Under the pieces are notes generated by a model. The model had not been told where the DNA came from, did not search any database, and saw only the letters and a list, made by a program, of their open reading frames with translations. Shown in pieces: positions 19,501 to 27,598 of a stretch of 64,000 nucleotides of DNA. This DNA comes from an uncultured Blautia sp. (GTDB lineage Bacteria; Bacillota; Clostridia; Lachnospirales; Lachnospiraceae): positions 129,193 to 193,192 of the forward strand of contig CATXEA010000003.1 of NCBI GenBank assembly GCA_958367245.1, given 5' to 3'. A program made the position numbers and the translations under genes. Position 1 is the stretch's first letter. Each line of letters opens with the position of its first letter.

Positions 19501-20029
19501 AACAGGTATTCCTAAGGTGACAGACGGACAAAAAGTAATTATCGGCGGGATGATTACGGATAAAACCATCAAATATACAAAAAATAATAAAATTATGGCA
19601 TTTCTCACAGTGGAAGATTTGGTGGGAACTGTGGAAGTGGTAGTTTTTCCACGAGATTTCGAAAAAAATCAAAGTATGCTGGAACTGGATAATCGTGTAT
19701 TTTTGCAGGGGCGGGTTTCTGCAGAGGACGATAAGGCAAGCAAACTGATACTGGAAAAAATGCGCTCTTTCGAGGATGTTCCCCGTGAATTGTGGATACA
19801 GTTTGGCAATAAAGAGGAATACAGCCGGAAAGAACAGGAACTTTTGCAGGATATACTTAAGTCGCCGGGAAATTCCGGTGTAGTAATTTTTCTGCGGGAT
19901 GTAAAGGCGATGAAGAAGCTTCCAATGAGCTTTAAGGTTAGTCTGGAGGATTCGTGGATTACTTATATGAGTGAAAAATATGGGGAATCCAATGTTAAAA
20001 TTGTGGAAAGAGTATTGAAAAACCTATGA
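16562..20029 (+). CDS. dnaE: DNA polymerase III alpha subunit
   Basis: 1155 residues, a DnaE-type replicative polymerase. The N-terminal PHP domain starts with FTHLHVHTEYSLLDG and contains ITDHGVMYG. The C-family polymerase core has GPGRGSAAGSLVAY and the catalytic acidic motif PDIDVDF, with the thumb and fingers through about 800. Then come the HhH region and an OB fold (IGGMITDKTIKYTKNNK, then FLTVEDLVGTVEVVVFP). The end lacks a clear tau-binding extension, as usual in Firmicutes. AGAGGAG is 8 bases before the ATG. Confidence 0.96.
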   Translation: MNFTHLHVHTEYSLLDGSNKIKEYVARVKELGMDSAAITDHGVMYGVIDFYRAAREAGINPILGCEVYVAPGSRFDKETGTGESRYYHLVLLAENNQGYANLMKIVSKGFVEGFYYKPRVDLEILEKYHEGIIALSACLAGEVARYLARGMYEEGKEAALRYQNIFGKGNFFLELQDHGIPEQQMVNQQLLRMHQETGIELVATNDVHYTTAADADPHDILLCLQTGKKLADEDRMRYEGGQYYVKSPREMEALFPYALEALENTHKIAQRCHVEIEFGVTKLPKYDVPSGYTSWEYLNKLCFDGLAERYDSVTDALKERLTYELTTIKNMGYVDYFLIVWDFIKYARDNGIMVGPGRGSAAGSLVAYTLGITQLDPIKYDLLFERFLNPERVSMPDIDVDFCFERRQEVIDYVRQKYGNDCVVQIVTFGTLAARGVIRDVGRVLDMPYAQIDTIAKMIPQELNITIDKALTMNPELRKAYEEQDDIRYLIDNAKRLEGLPRHTSMHAAGVVISQKDVSEYVPLSRASDGSIVTQFTMTTLEELGLLKMDFLGLRTLTVIRDAVNLVKKDYGVELNMQKLDYADKKVLDSLGTGKTDGVFQLESAGMKNFMKELKPQNFEDIIAGISLYRPGPMDFIPQYIRGKNRPDTIRYDCPQLEPILTPTYGCIVYQEQVMQIVRNLAGYTLGRSDLVRRAMSKKKASVMEKERQNFVYGNEEEGVPGCIANGISEQTANKIYDDMTDFAKYAFNKSHAAAYALVAYQTAFLKYYYPVQFMAALMTSVIEMPNKVAEYILVCRQMGIKILPPDINSGTYGFSTDNGAIRYGLSAIKSVGRPVIEALVREREENGKYRSLKDFIERNIEQINKRAIENFIKAGALDCLEGNRHQKTIVFSQITDSVNQEKKHTMAGQLSLFDIVSEEDKKDFEISMPDVPEFDKEQILAYEKEVLGIYLSGHPLEKYRGMMDKIISARTTDFQPDEETGIPKVTDGQKVIIGGMITDKTIKYTKNNKIMAFLTVEDLVGTVEVVVFPRDFEKNQSMLELDNRVFLQGRVSAEDDKASKLILEKMRSFEDVPRELWIQFGNKEEYSRKEQELLQDILKSPGNSGVVIFLRDVKAMKKLPMSFKVSLEDSWITYMSEKYGESNVKIVERVLKNL

Positions 20030-20138
20030 AAATGCTATAAACTATATGCGAATATGTGTATAGTGGTGCTGTTCGCAGAAATTTTTTCTTCGGGCAGTAA
20101 TGTATAGTTAGTTTCACATAAGTATGGAGGAAATTATT

Positions 20139-21128
20139 ATGGCTGATAAGAAAATTAAGACCATTGGTGTACTTACCAGCGGTGGAGACGCACCGGGAAT
20201 GAACGCTGCAATTCGTGCAGTAGTCAGACGAGGATTGAGCAGCGGTCTTAATGTAAAAGGAATTCTGAAAGGTTACAACGGCTTATTAAACGAAGAAATC
20301 ATTGATATGACTGCCAAAGATGTTTCTGATACGATTGAGAGAGGCGGTACTGTTCTTTATACTGCCCGCTGCGCAGAGTTCCGTACAGAAGACGGACAGA
20401 GACGCGGCGCTGAAATCTGTAAAAAACACGGAATTGACGGTCTGGTTGTCATCGGCGGAGACGGTTCTTTCGCAGGCGCTCAGAAGCTGGCAAACCTTGG
20501 TATCAATACAATCGGCGTTCCGGGAACTATCGACCTTGATATTGCATGTACAGAATACACAATCGGTTTCGATACTGCTGTAAATACAGCTATGGAAGCA
20601 ATTGATAAAGTACGTGATACATCTACATCCCATGAGAGATGCAGTATCATCGAGGTTATGGGTCGTCATGCGGGCTATCTTGCTCTGTGGTGCGGTATTG
20701 CCAACGGCGCGGAGGATATCCTGATTCCGGAGAAATACGGATATGACGAACAGAAACTGATCAACAACATTATCGAGAGCCGTAAAAAAGGCAAAAAACA
20801 TCACATCATCATCAATGCAGAAGGTATTGGTCATTCTGAGGCTATGGCGAAACGTCTGGAAGCTGCGACAGGTATTGAGACTCGTGCGACTATCCTCGGA
20901 CACATGCAGCGAGGCGGAAGTCCGACATGTAAAGACCGTGTATATGCGTCCATGATGGGTGCGATGGCTGTAGACCTTCTTGTTGCAGGAAAAACCTGCC
21001 GTGTAGTTGGATACCGTCACGGCGAATTTGTTGATTTCGATATCAACGAAGCGCTTGCAATGAAGAAAAATGTTTCTGAATATATGTGGGAGATTTGCAA
21101 TTCACTTTCCCATAACTATACAAAATAA
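20139..21128 (+). CDS. pfkA: ATP-dependent 6-phosphofructokinase
   Basis: 329 residues from the ATG at 20139; an in-frame ATG at 20124 overlaps the ribosome site GGAGG and is rejected. Phosphorylates fructose 6-phosphate in glycolysis. ATP site TSGGDAPGMNAAIRAVVR and GGDGSFAGA are intact. The catalytic loop reads PGTIDLDIACTEYTIGF: both key aspartates of TIDxD are kept, but Asn is replaced by Leu and the usual GTD by CTE. Sugar-phosphate contacts MGRHAGYLAL and LGHMQRGGSP are present. The potassium transporter gene overlaps its stop by one base. Confidence 0.93.
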   Translation: MADKKIKTIGVLTSGGDAPGMNAAIRAVVRRGLSSGLNVKGILKGYNGLLNEEIIDMTAKDVSDTIERGGTVLYTARCAEFRTEDGQRRGAEICKKHGIDGLVVIGGDGSFAGAQKLANLGINTIGVPGTIDLDIACTEYTIGFDTAVNTAMEAIDKVRDTSTSHERCSIIEVMGRHAGYLALWCGIANGAEDILIPEKYGYDEQKLINNIIESRKKGKKHHIIINAEGIGHSEAMAKRLEAATGIETRATILGHMQRGGSPTCKDRVYASMMGAMAVDLLVAGKTCRVVGYRHGEFVDFDINEALAMKKNVSEYMWEICNSLSHNYTK

Positions 21129-22522
21129 TGAACATAAAAAAACAGTTTAGAAGCAGGCTTCATGAACTGAATACTTCCCAGATAATTGCCCTCGGTTTTG
21201 CGGGGGTGATTTTCATAGGAGGGCTGATTTTGTGGCTGCCGTTTTGCGCCGCGCCGGGACAGACAACTTTTTTCTCTGACGCAATGTTTACGGCGGCTAC
21301 AAGTGTTTGTGTGACAGGTCTTGTCACAGTGACAACAGCAACTCACTGGAGTCTGGCAGGAAAAATAGTGATTCTGCTTCTGATACAGATTGGCGGAATC
21401 GGTCTTATTGCTCTGGCAAGTCTTATTTTTATAGGATTGCGCAAAAAGATATCTTTGAGGAACAGGCGTATTATCCAGGAGTCTTATAATCTGGACAAAA
21501 TGGGAGGAATGGTTAATGTAGTAAGGCGTGTGCTCTTCTGTGTGTTCGGCGCGGAAGCGATTGGCGCAGTCTGCTATTCGTTCTGTTTCATTCCGGAATA
21601 CGGTGTGCTGAAAGGAATCTGGAAATCTGTTTTTACGGCAGTCTCTGCTTTTTGTAATGCAGGAATCGACCTTTTCGGAGATAACAGCCTTGCAGGTTAT
21701 GCGGAGAATCCTCTTGTGAATTTTACTACAATGGGACTTATCATTATGGCAGGTCTGGGCTTTACCGTATGGTGGGATTTGTGGGGCAATATCCGCAAAG
21801 TGTTTAAAGGGAAAATGCCTTTGAGAAGAGTATATAAATGCCTTCGTCTCCACAGTAAGATTGTTCTGGCTATGACGGGCATACTTATATTTGGCGGCGC
21901 ATTCCTGATTTTTGTATTTGATTTCAACAATCCTGACAGCCTTGGCACATTGCCGCTGGGTTCAAAGCTTATGGCTGCGCTGTTTCAGTCGGTTACAACA
22001 AGAACAGCAGGATTTTTTACCATAGCGCAGGATAAATTTTCCAGCGCATCTGTACTGATCTGTCTGTTCCTTATGTTTGTGGGCGGTTCGCCAATGGGCA
22101 CTGCCGGCGGTGTGAAAACTACTTCTCTGGCGGTTATGCTGCTCAGTCTGAAATCCAGTTTACTTGGAAAAAGGGATGTAGAAGCATGTAACCGCAGAAT
22201 CAGGGAAGGCTATCTCCGTTCTGCAATGGTTGTGGTATGCATGGGCTTCGGCGCTTTGTTCTTTATGACAATGCTCCTGTGCGCTGCTATGCCGGGTGCG
22301 TCTTTTGTTGATGTGATTTATGAGATGACATCGGCTATTGCGACAGTAGGACTTTCCAGAGGTCTTACGCCGAACCTGAATACGGTTGGAAAATGGATTG
22401 TCATTATCACAATGTATCTGGGAAGAATCGGACCGCTGACTCTGGGCGCCGCAGTTGTGGTACGTGCGCAGAAGCGTCCGGATAATTCGCATCTTGCAGA
22501 AGAAGATGTCATGATTGGATAA
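21128..22522 (+). CDS. ktrB: KtrB/TrkH-type potassium (or sodium) uptake membrane subunit
   Basis: 464 residues with four pore repeats, each ending in a selectivity-loop glycine: ATSVCVTGLVTVTT, VSAFCNAGIDLFG, VTTRTAGFFTIA and SAIATVGLSRGLTPNLN. This is the KtrB organisation, a channel-like K+ translocator gated by the cytosolic KtrA ring. Its ATG overlaps the pfkA stop (TAATG) and it is followed by ktrA after 12 bp, so the subunits are co-expressed. Confidence 0.93.
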   Translation: MNIKKQFRSRLHELNTSQIIALGFAGVIFIGGLILWLPFCAAPGQTTFFSDAMFTAATSVCVTGLVTVTTATHWSLAGKIVILLLIQIGGIGLIALASLIFIGLRKKISLRNRRIIQESYNLDKMGGMVNVVRRVLFCVFGAEAIGAVCYSFCFIPEYGVLKGIWKSVFTAVSAFCNAGIDLFGDNSLAGYAENPLVNFTTMGLIIMAGLGFTVWWDLWGNIRKVFKGKMPLRRVYKCLRLHSKIVLAMTGILIFGGAFLIFVFDFNNPDSLGTLPLGSKLMAALFQSVTTRTAGFFTIAQDKFSSASVLICLFLMFVGGSPMGTAGGVKTTSLAVMLLSLKSSLLGKRDVEACNRRIREGYLRSAMVVVCMGFGALFFMTMLLCAAMPGASFVDVIYEMTSAIATVGLSRGLTPNLNTVGKWIVIITMYLGRIGPLTLGAAVVVRAQKRPDNSHLAEEDVMIG

Positions 22523-22534
22523 ACAGGAGGGAAC

Positions 22535-23188
22535 ATGAAACAGAAGTCATATGCAGTCATTGGACTGGGGCAGTTCGGCATGACTCTTGCGCTTACTTTA
22601 GCGGAAGCGAACTGTGATGTACTTGTAATTGATGATACGGAAGAAAATATTCAGGATATAGCAGAGAAGGTTACTTATGCTGTGAAAGCAGACGTAAGAG
22701 AGCCGGATACTCTGAAATCCCTTGGCGTACAGAATGTGGATGTGGTAGTCGTGGCAGTAGCCGAAAACATGGAGGCGAGTATTACAGCCACCATGCAGGC
22801 GAAAGAGCTTGGGGTTCCTTTCGTTATGGCGAAAGCAATGAACTCTCTCCATGGAAGGATTCTGAGTAAGCTTGGCGCTGACAGGGTTATTTATCCGGAG
22901 CAGTCTATGGGAATCCGTGTGGCAAAAAATCTTTTGTCCAGCGGTTTCGTAGATTTGTTTGAGCTTTCTTCGGATTTCAGTATGGCAGAATTTCTGGTTC
23001 CTGAGGAATGGGTCGGGAAGTGTCTGGCAGATTTAAAAATCCGTGAGGAATACAACATCAACCTGATTGGCGTTAAGCAGGGAGATGAAATCAACGTAAA
23101 TCTGAAACCCAATGAGATTTTTACTTCCGGCTGTACTGTCATCGCAATCGGAAAAAATAAGGACCTGAATAAAGTTTCCGAAGAATGA
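22535..23188 (+). CDS. ktrA: KtrA/TrkA potassium channel regulatory subunit
   Basis: 217 residues. N-terminal RCK Rossmann domain with YAVIGLGQFGMTLA (nucleotide-binding GxGxxG) and VIDDTEENIQ, whose Asp pair binds ribose. The C-terminal TrkA_C part starts near 140 (FELSSDFSMAEFLVPEEWVGK). It forms the cytosolic ring that gates KtrB with ATP/ADP or c-di-AMP. CAGGAGG is 7 bases before the ATG. Confidence 0.93.
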   Translation: MKQKSYAVIGLGQFGMTLALTLAEANCDVLVIDDTEENIQDIAEKVTYAVKADVREPDTLKSLGVQNVDVVVVAVAENMEASITATMQAKELGVPFVMAKAMNSLHGRILSKLGADRVIYPEQSMGIRVAKNLLSSGFVDLFELSSDFSMAEFLVPEEWVGKCLADLKIREEYNINLIGVKQGDEINVNLKPNEIFTSGCTVIAIGKNKDLNKVSEE

Positions 23189-23200
23189 GGATAAATATAT

Positions 23201-23977
23201 ATGATTACCAGCGTAAACAATGGACAGGTAAAAAATATCATACAGCTCAACCAGAAAACAAAAGCCCGCAGAGAACAAGGGCTTTTTGTTGCAGAAGGGC
23301 GAAAAATGTTCGGAGAAGCTCCAAGGGACTGGATTTCCAGAGTGTATGTCTCCGAAGCGCTCGCCGGAGACACAGATTTGATGAAAGAAGTGGAGTCTCT
23401 GCCTCACGAGATTGTGGCAGATTCTGTATTCCGCCAGATGAGCGATACCCAGACTCCTCAGGGGATTATGACAGTGCTGAAAAAGCCTGCCTATACTATG
23501 GAGGATATTCTGAAAGGAGAGAATCCTCTGGTCATGGTGCTTGAGGATTTACAGGACCCCGGAAATGCGGGGACAATATTGAGAACGGGTGAAGGCGCAG
23601 GGGTGAGCGGCGTATTATTGACAAAAACCTGTGTGGATATTACCAATCCGAAAGTAATTCGTTCCACAATGGGCTCAATTTACAGAATGCCTTTTCTATA
23701 TGTGGAAAATGTGTTATCATTGAAACAGCAACTTGCAGAAAAAAATGTCCGCACATTTGCTGCACACTTAAAGGGTAAAAATTCTTACGACAGGGAATCC
23801 TACACAGGGGGAACTGCCTTCTTCATCGGAAATGAGGGCAAGGGTCTTACCGGGGAAGCTGCCGAAGCAGCAGACTGTCTCATAAGAATTCCCATGTGCG
23901 GGCAGGTAGAATCCCTTAATGCGGCTATGGCAGCCGGGATTCTCATGTATGAGGCAGCGCGTCAGCGCCGCCTGTAA
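23201..23977 (+). CDS. SpoU-type RNA methyltransferase
   Basis: 258 residues. N-terminal substrate-binding region (KTKARREQGLFVAEGRKMF) followed by the SPOUT methylase: DPGNAGTILRTGEGAG, IGNEGKGLTGEA and IPMCGQVESLNAAMAAGILMYE. Methylates a 2'-OH in rRNA or tRNA; the exact base is not known. 12 bp after ktrA; a modest GAGGAT lies before the ATG. Paralogue of the gene at 8744. Confidence 0.9.
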   Translation: MITSVNNGQVKNIIQLNQKTKARREQGLFVAEGRKMFGEAPRDWISRVYVSEALAGDTDLMKEVESLPHEIVADSVFRQMSDTQTPQGIMTVLKKPAYTMEDILKGENPLVMVLEDLQDPGNAGTILRTGEGAGVSGVLLTKTCVDITNPKVIRSTMGSIYRMPFLYVENVLSLKQQLAEKNVRTFAAHLKGKNSYDRESYTGGTAFFIGNEGKGLTGEAAEAADCLIRIPMCGQVESLNAAMAAGILMYEAARQRRL

Positions 23978-23996
23978 TCCGGAAAGGGGGAGTTTC

Positions 23997-24440
23997 ATGG
24001 AAATGAATCCTATGATCTGGCTTGGACTGCTTGCAGTGCTTCTTCTGGTAGAAGCAGTTACGGCAGGACTTACGACCATCTGGTTTGCCGGGGGTGCGCT
24101 TGTGGCAGCAATCGCAGCCTGGATGGGAGCCGGAGTATTGGTACAGATTGTGCTGTTTCTGGCAGTTTCCGGTGTTCTTCTTGTTTTTACCAGACCGTTA
24201 GCTGTAAAATATCTGAATAAAGACAAGATTGCCACCAATGCGAACAGCCTGATCGGAAAAAATGCTGTTGTGACCATTGATATTGATAACCTTGCCCAGA
24301 CAGGACAGGTGCTTATCAACGATGTGGAGTGGACAGCAAGAACCTCTGACGACAGCCAGAAGGTTACAAAAGGCGCCGTAGTGGAAATTAAAGAAATCCG
24401 CGGCGTGAAACTCATTGTGGAAGAGAAAAAGGAGGTATAG
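23997..24440 (+). CDS. NfeD-like membrane protein
   Basis: 147 residues from the ATG at 23997, preceded by GGGGGAG; an upstream frame extension overlaps the previous gene and is not used. Two or three membrane segments (about 5-65) are followed by a small C-terminal OB fold (GKNAVVTIDIDNLAQTGQVLINDVEWTAR), the NfeD layout. NfeD proteins work with SPFH proteins in membrane microdomains; the next gene, 2 bp later, is exactly such a protein. Confidence 0.9.
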   Translation: MEMNPMIWLGLLAVLLLVEAVTAGLTTIWFAGGALVAAIAAWMGAGVLVQIVLFLAVSGVLLVFTRPLAVKYLNKDKIATNANSLIGKNAVVTIDIDNLAQTGQVLINDVEWTARTSDDSQKVTKGAVVEIKEIRGVKLIVEEKKEV

Positions 24441-24442
24441 TT

Positions 24443-25378
24443 ATGGGCGGTGCAATATTTTTAATTATTCTTGTTGTTTTGGCATTGTGGATCGTGTCAT
24501 CCTGCATTCGCATCGTGCCGCAGGCATATGCGATTGTTCTGGAACGACTTGGGGCATATCAGGCTACCTGGGGAACCGGTATTCACTTTAAACTGCCGTT
24601 TATCGAGCGTGTTGCAAGAAAAGTAAACTTAAAAGAGCAGGTTGTGGATTTCCCGCCGCAGCCGGTTATCACGAAAGATAACGTAACCATGCAGATTGAC
24701 ACTGTTGTATACTTCCAGATTACAGACCCGAAGCTTTATGCATACGGTGTGGAGAATCCGATCATGGCGATTGAGAATCTGTCAGCAACTACACTGCGAA
24801 ACATTATCGGCGATATGGAGCTGGATGAAACTCTGACTTCCCGTGAGACGATCAATACGAGAATGCGCGCCTCCCTTGACGAAGCCACAGACCCTTGGGG
24901 AATCAAGGTAAACCGTGTGGAATTAAAGAACATCATCCCTCCGGCTGCTATTCAGGAAGCTATGGAGAAACAGATGAAAGCAGAGCGTGAAAGACGAGAA
25001 GCGATTCTGAAAGCAGAAGGTGAGAAGAAATCTACTATTCTTGTTGCAGAAGGTAAAAAAGAGTCTGCAATCCTTGATGCTGAGGCTGAGAAGCAGGCTG
25101 CCATCCTTCGCGCAGAAGCACAGAAAGAGCGCATGATCAAAGAGGCAGAAGGTCAGGCAGAGGCAGTTCTGAAGGTACAGAGCGCAACTGCAGAAGGTCT
25201 TCGTATGATTAAAGAGGCAGGCGCAGACGAATCTGTTCTTACCTTAAAGAGTCTGGAAGCATTTGCAAAGGCAGCAGACGGCAAGGCAACCAAGATTATC
25301 ATTCCGTCAGACATTCAGGGAATTGCCGGTCTTGCGGCATCCTTAAAAGAGGTTATGGTGGACAAAAAGACAGAATAA
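24443..25378 (+). CDS. SPFH/Band 7 (stomatin-like, QmcA-type) membrane protein
   Basis: 311 residues: one N-terminal membrane anchor (about 4-22), a Band 7 domain (ERLGAYQATWGTGIHFKLPF, then LRNIIGDMELDETLTSRETIN), and a long Ala/Glu-rich coiled coil with a repeated KAEGEKK/VAEGKK pattern (about 175-250). Organises membrane microdomains and binds membrane proteases in related systems. Paired with NfeD, the standard operon. Confidence 0.92.
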   Translation: MGGAIFLIILVVLALWIVSSCIRIVPQAYAIVLERLGAYQATWGTGIHFKLPFIERVARKVNLKEQVVDFPPQPVITKDNVTMQIDTVVYFQITDPKLYAYGVENPIMAIENLSATTLRNIIGDMELDETLTSRETINTRMRASLDEATDPWGIKVNRVELKNIIPPAAIQEAMEKQMKAERERREAILKAEGEKKSTILVAEGKKESAILDAEAEKQAAILRAEAQKERMIKEAEGQAEAVLKVQSATAEGLRMIKEAGADESVLTLKSLEAFAKAADGKATKIIIPSDIQGIAGLAASLKEVMVDKKTE

Positions 25379-25406
25379 ATTTTGACTGAACGAGGAGAGA
25401 ATTATT

Positions 25407-26405
25407 ATGGATTTAAAAGGACGCAATTTTCTGACACTCAAAGACTATACACCGGATGAAATTCTGTACCTCATTGATCTGGCAGCAGATTTAAAAGCAA
25501 AGAAAAAAGCCGGAGAACTTCACGAATATTATAAGGGTAAAAATATTGCCCTTATTTTTGAAAAAACAAGCACGAGAACAAGATGTGCCTTCGAAGTAGC
25601 AGCGCATGACCTTGGTATGGGAAGTACCTATCTTGATCCGACGGGTTCTCAGATCGGTAAGAAGGAAAGTATTGCAGATACTGCCCGTGTTCTCGGAAGA
25701 ATGTATGACGGAATTGAATACCGTGGATTTGAGCAGGAAATCGTAGAAGAGCTTGCGAAAAACGCAGGGGTTCCGGTATGGAATGGTCTGACTAACGAAT
25801 ATCATCCTACACAGATGCTTGCGGATATGCTGACGATTCGTGAGAATTTCGGCGAATTGAAGGGAATCAAACTGGTATACATGGGAGACGCCCGCTACAA
25901 TATGGGCAATTCTCTGATGATTGCCTGCGCGAAGCTTGGTATGGATTTTGTTGCGTGTACGACTAAGAAATATTTCCCGAATGCAGAGCTTGTAGCGCAG
26001 TGTGAAGAATGGGCGAAAGCTTCCGGCGGAAGCATCACTCTGACTGAGGATGTGGAAAGCGGCACGAAAAATGCGGACGTTATTTATACAGACGTCTGGG
26101 TTTCCATGGGAGAGCCGGACGAAGTATGGGAAGAGAGAATCCGAGAACTCACTCCTTATAAAGTTACGAAAGAGGTTATGAATAACGCAGGAGAGAAGGC
26201 AATTTTCCTTCACTGTCTGCCTGCGTTCCATGACTTAAAAACAAAAATCGGCAAAGAGATGGGCGAAAGATTCAACCTTACAGACATGGAAGTTACAGAC
26301 GAGGTATTTGAGTCTTCACAGTCTAAAGTGTTCGATGAAGCGGAAAACCGTATGCACACCATTAAGGCTGTTATGGTTGCAACCTTAGGTGAGCCGGAGA
26401 AATAA
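25407..26405 (+). CDS. argF: ornithine carbamoyltransferase
   Basis: 332 residues. Makes citrulline from ornithine and carbamoyl phosphate (arginine synthesis, or the reverse in fermentation). Carbamoyl phosphate loop EKTSTRTRCAFE, the HPTQ motif in TNEYHPTQMLADML, ornithine loop DVWVSMGEP and catalytic HCLPAFHD are all intact. GAGGAGA lies 10 bases before the ATG. No other arginine genes are nearby, so whether it is anabolic or catabolic cannot be told. Confidence 0.95.
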   Translation: MDLKGRNFLTLKDYTPDEILYLIDLAADLKAKKKAGELHEYYKGKNIALIFEKTSTRTRCAFEVAAHDLGMGSTYLDPTGSQIGKKESIADTARVLGRMYDGIEYRGFEQEIVEELAKNAGVPVWNGLTNEYHPTQMLADMLTIRENFGELKGIKLVYMGDARYNMGNSLMIACAKLGMDFVACTTKKYFPNAELVAQCEEWAKASGGSITLTEDVESGTKNADVIYTDVWVSMGEPDEVWEERIRELTPYKVTKEVMNNAGEKAIFLHCLPAFHDLKTKIGKEMGERFNLTDMEVTDEVFESSQSKVFDEAENRMHTIKAVMVATLGEPEK

Positions 26406-26406
26406 G

Positions 26407-27204
26407 ATGTTATATAACGAAGAAACAATTACACAGGCAATACATACGAAATGGGCGGGTAAAACCGTCCATTTTCTGAAAGAAACAGATTCTACGAATA
26501 TCTGGGCAAAAACACTTGCGCGGGACGGCGCGCCTCATGGAACGCTGGCAGTGACGGAATTCCAGTCTGAGGGACGCGGGCGCTTTAATCGCAAATGGAC
26601 GGCGTCAGAGGGAACATCCGTTATGATGACTCTCGTGCTCAGACCGCAGTTTGGACCTTTGTATGCGTCTATGCTCACTCTTGTTATGGGACTTTCTGTG
26701 GCGCAGGCAGCAGAGAAATTCGGATTTTTACCCTCTATTAAATGGCCCAATGATGTAGTTCTTTCCCGAAAAAAAATATGCGGTATCCTCACAGAAATGA
26801 GCGCGGATGTGGATAAGATTAATTTTGTGGTCATCGGTGTGGGGATAAATGTAAATACACAGAGCTTTCCGGAGGAGGTAGCAGATAAGGCGACTTCTTT
26901 TTATGCGGAAAGCGGGCAAAGATTTGACAGAAATCAGGTTGTGGCAGCGGTGATGGAAGCTTTTGAAAAAAATTACGAAAAATTTGAAAAAACCTGTAAT
27001 CTCACAGAATTAAAGGAAGACTACGAGAGGCTTCTGGCAAACTTAAATCAGCCTGTACGTGTTCTGGATTCCCATGCGCCTTACGAGGGAATCTGTCGGG
27101 GAATCACAGGAACAGGAGAGCTTCTGGTAGAGGCAGAAGACGGAATTGTGAAAGAGGTAGGCGCAGGAGAAGTATCGGTAAGAGGGCTGTACAGCTACGT
27201 CTGA
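26407..27204 (+). CDS. birA: biotin--[acetyl-CoA-carboxylase] ligase, without DNA-binding domain
   Basis: 265 residues from the ATG at 26407, with GGAGAA just before it at the argF stop. Biotinyl-AMP site EGRGRFNRKW, KWPNDVVLSRKKICGIL and GVGINVN are clear, as is a small C-terminal SH3-like domain. Attaches biotin to carboxylase carrier proteins. Bifunctional BirA proteins have an extra N-terminal winged helix of about 60 residues; none is present here, so it should not act as the bio repressor. Confidence 0.92.
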   Translation: MLYNEETITQAIHTKWAGKTVHFLKETDSTNIWAKTLARDGAPHGTLAVTEFQSEGRGRFNRKWTASEGTSVMMTLVLRPQFGPLYASMLTLVMGLSVAQAAEKFGFLPSIKWPNDVVLSRKKICGILTEMSADVDKINFVVIGVGINVNTQSFPEEVADKATSFYAESGQRFDRNQVVAAVMEAFEKNYEKFEKTCNLTELKEDYERLLANLNQPVRVLDSHAPYEGICRGITGTGELLVEAEDGIVKEVGAGEVSVRGLYSYV

Positions 27205-27229
27205 GGAAATTTATAACAAGGAGAATATT

Positions 27230-27595
27230 ATGTATCAGGATAAGATTGTACTCTGCGGAGCAAGCGCTTATGAGCAGAAATATTACTTTAATCAGGATTT
27301 CAATTCCCTTCCGGACCATGTGAAAAAGGAACTGCAGATTATGTGCGTTCTTTTTACAGAGGAGATAGGAGGAATTCTTACACTGGAGTTTGAGGACGAC
27401 GGTACACTGGAATTTAAAACAGAGGCTCTTGAGGCAGACGCCCGTTTCGATGAAATCGGAAGTGCGCTGAAAATCAAGCAGCTTCAGACAGAAAAAAAAG
27501 AACTTCTCGAATCTCTGGAGATGTACTATAAAGTATTTTTCCTCGGAGAGATTACGGAAGACGATTTGAAAAAAACACAGGGCAGCGAGGAATAA
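27230..27595 (+). CDS. DUF6145 family small protein
   Basis: 121 residues, acidic, no signal or membrane segment, with a helical C-terminal half. It resembles a conserved protein of Lachnospiraceae (DUF6145) of unknown role. AAGGAG lies 9 bases before the ATG and it sits tightly between birA and dusB, so it belongs to the housekeeping operon. Confidence 0.75.
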   Translation: MYQDKIVLCGASAYEQKYYFNQDFNSLPDHVKKELQIMCVLFTEEIGGILTLEFEDDGTLEFKTEALEADARFDEIGSALKIKQLQTEKKELLESLEMYYKVFFLGEITEDDLKKTQGSEE

Positions 27596-27598
27596 ACC

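Noticed and set aside
20124..20138. ATG at 20124 as the pfkA start
   Set aside because: That ATG is part of the ribosome site ATGGAGG; the next in-frame ATG at 20139 gives the normal N-terminus.
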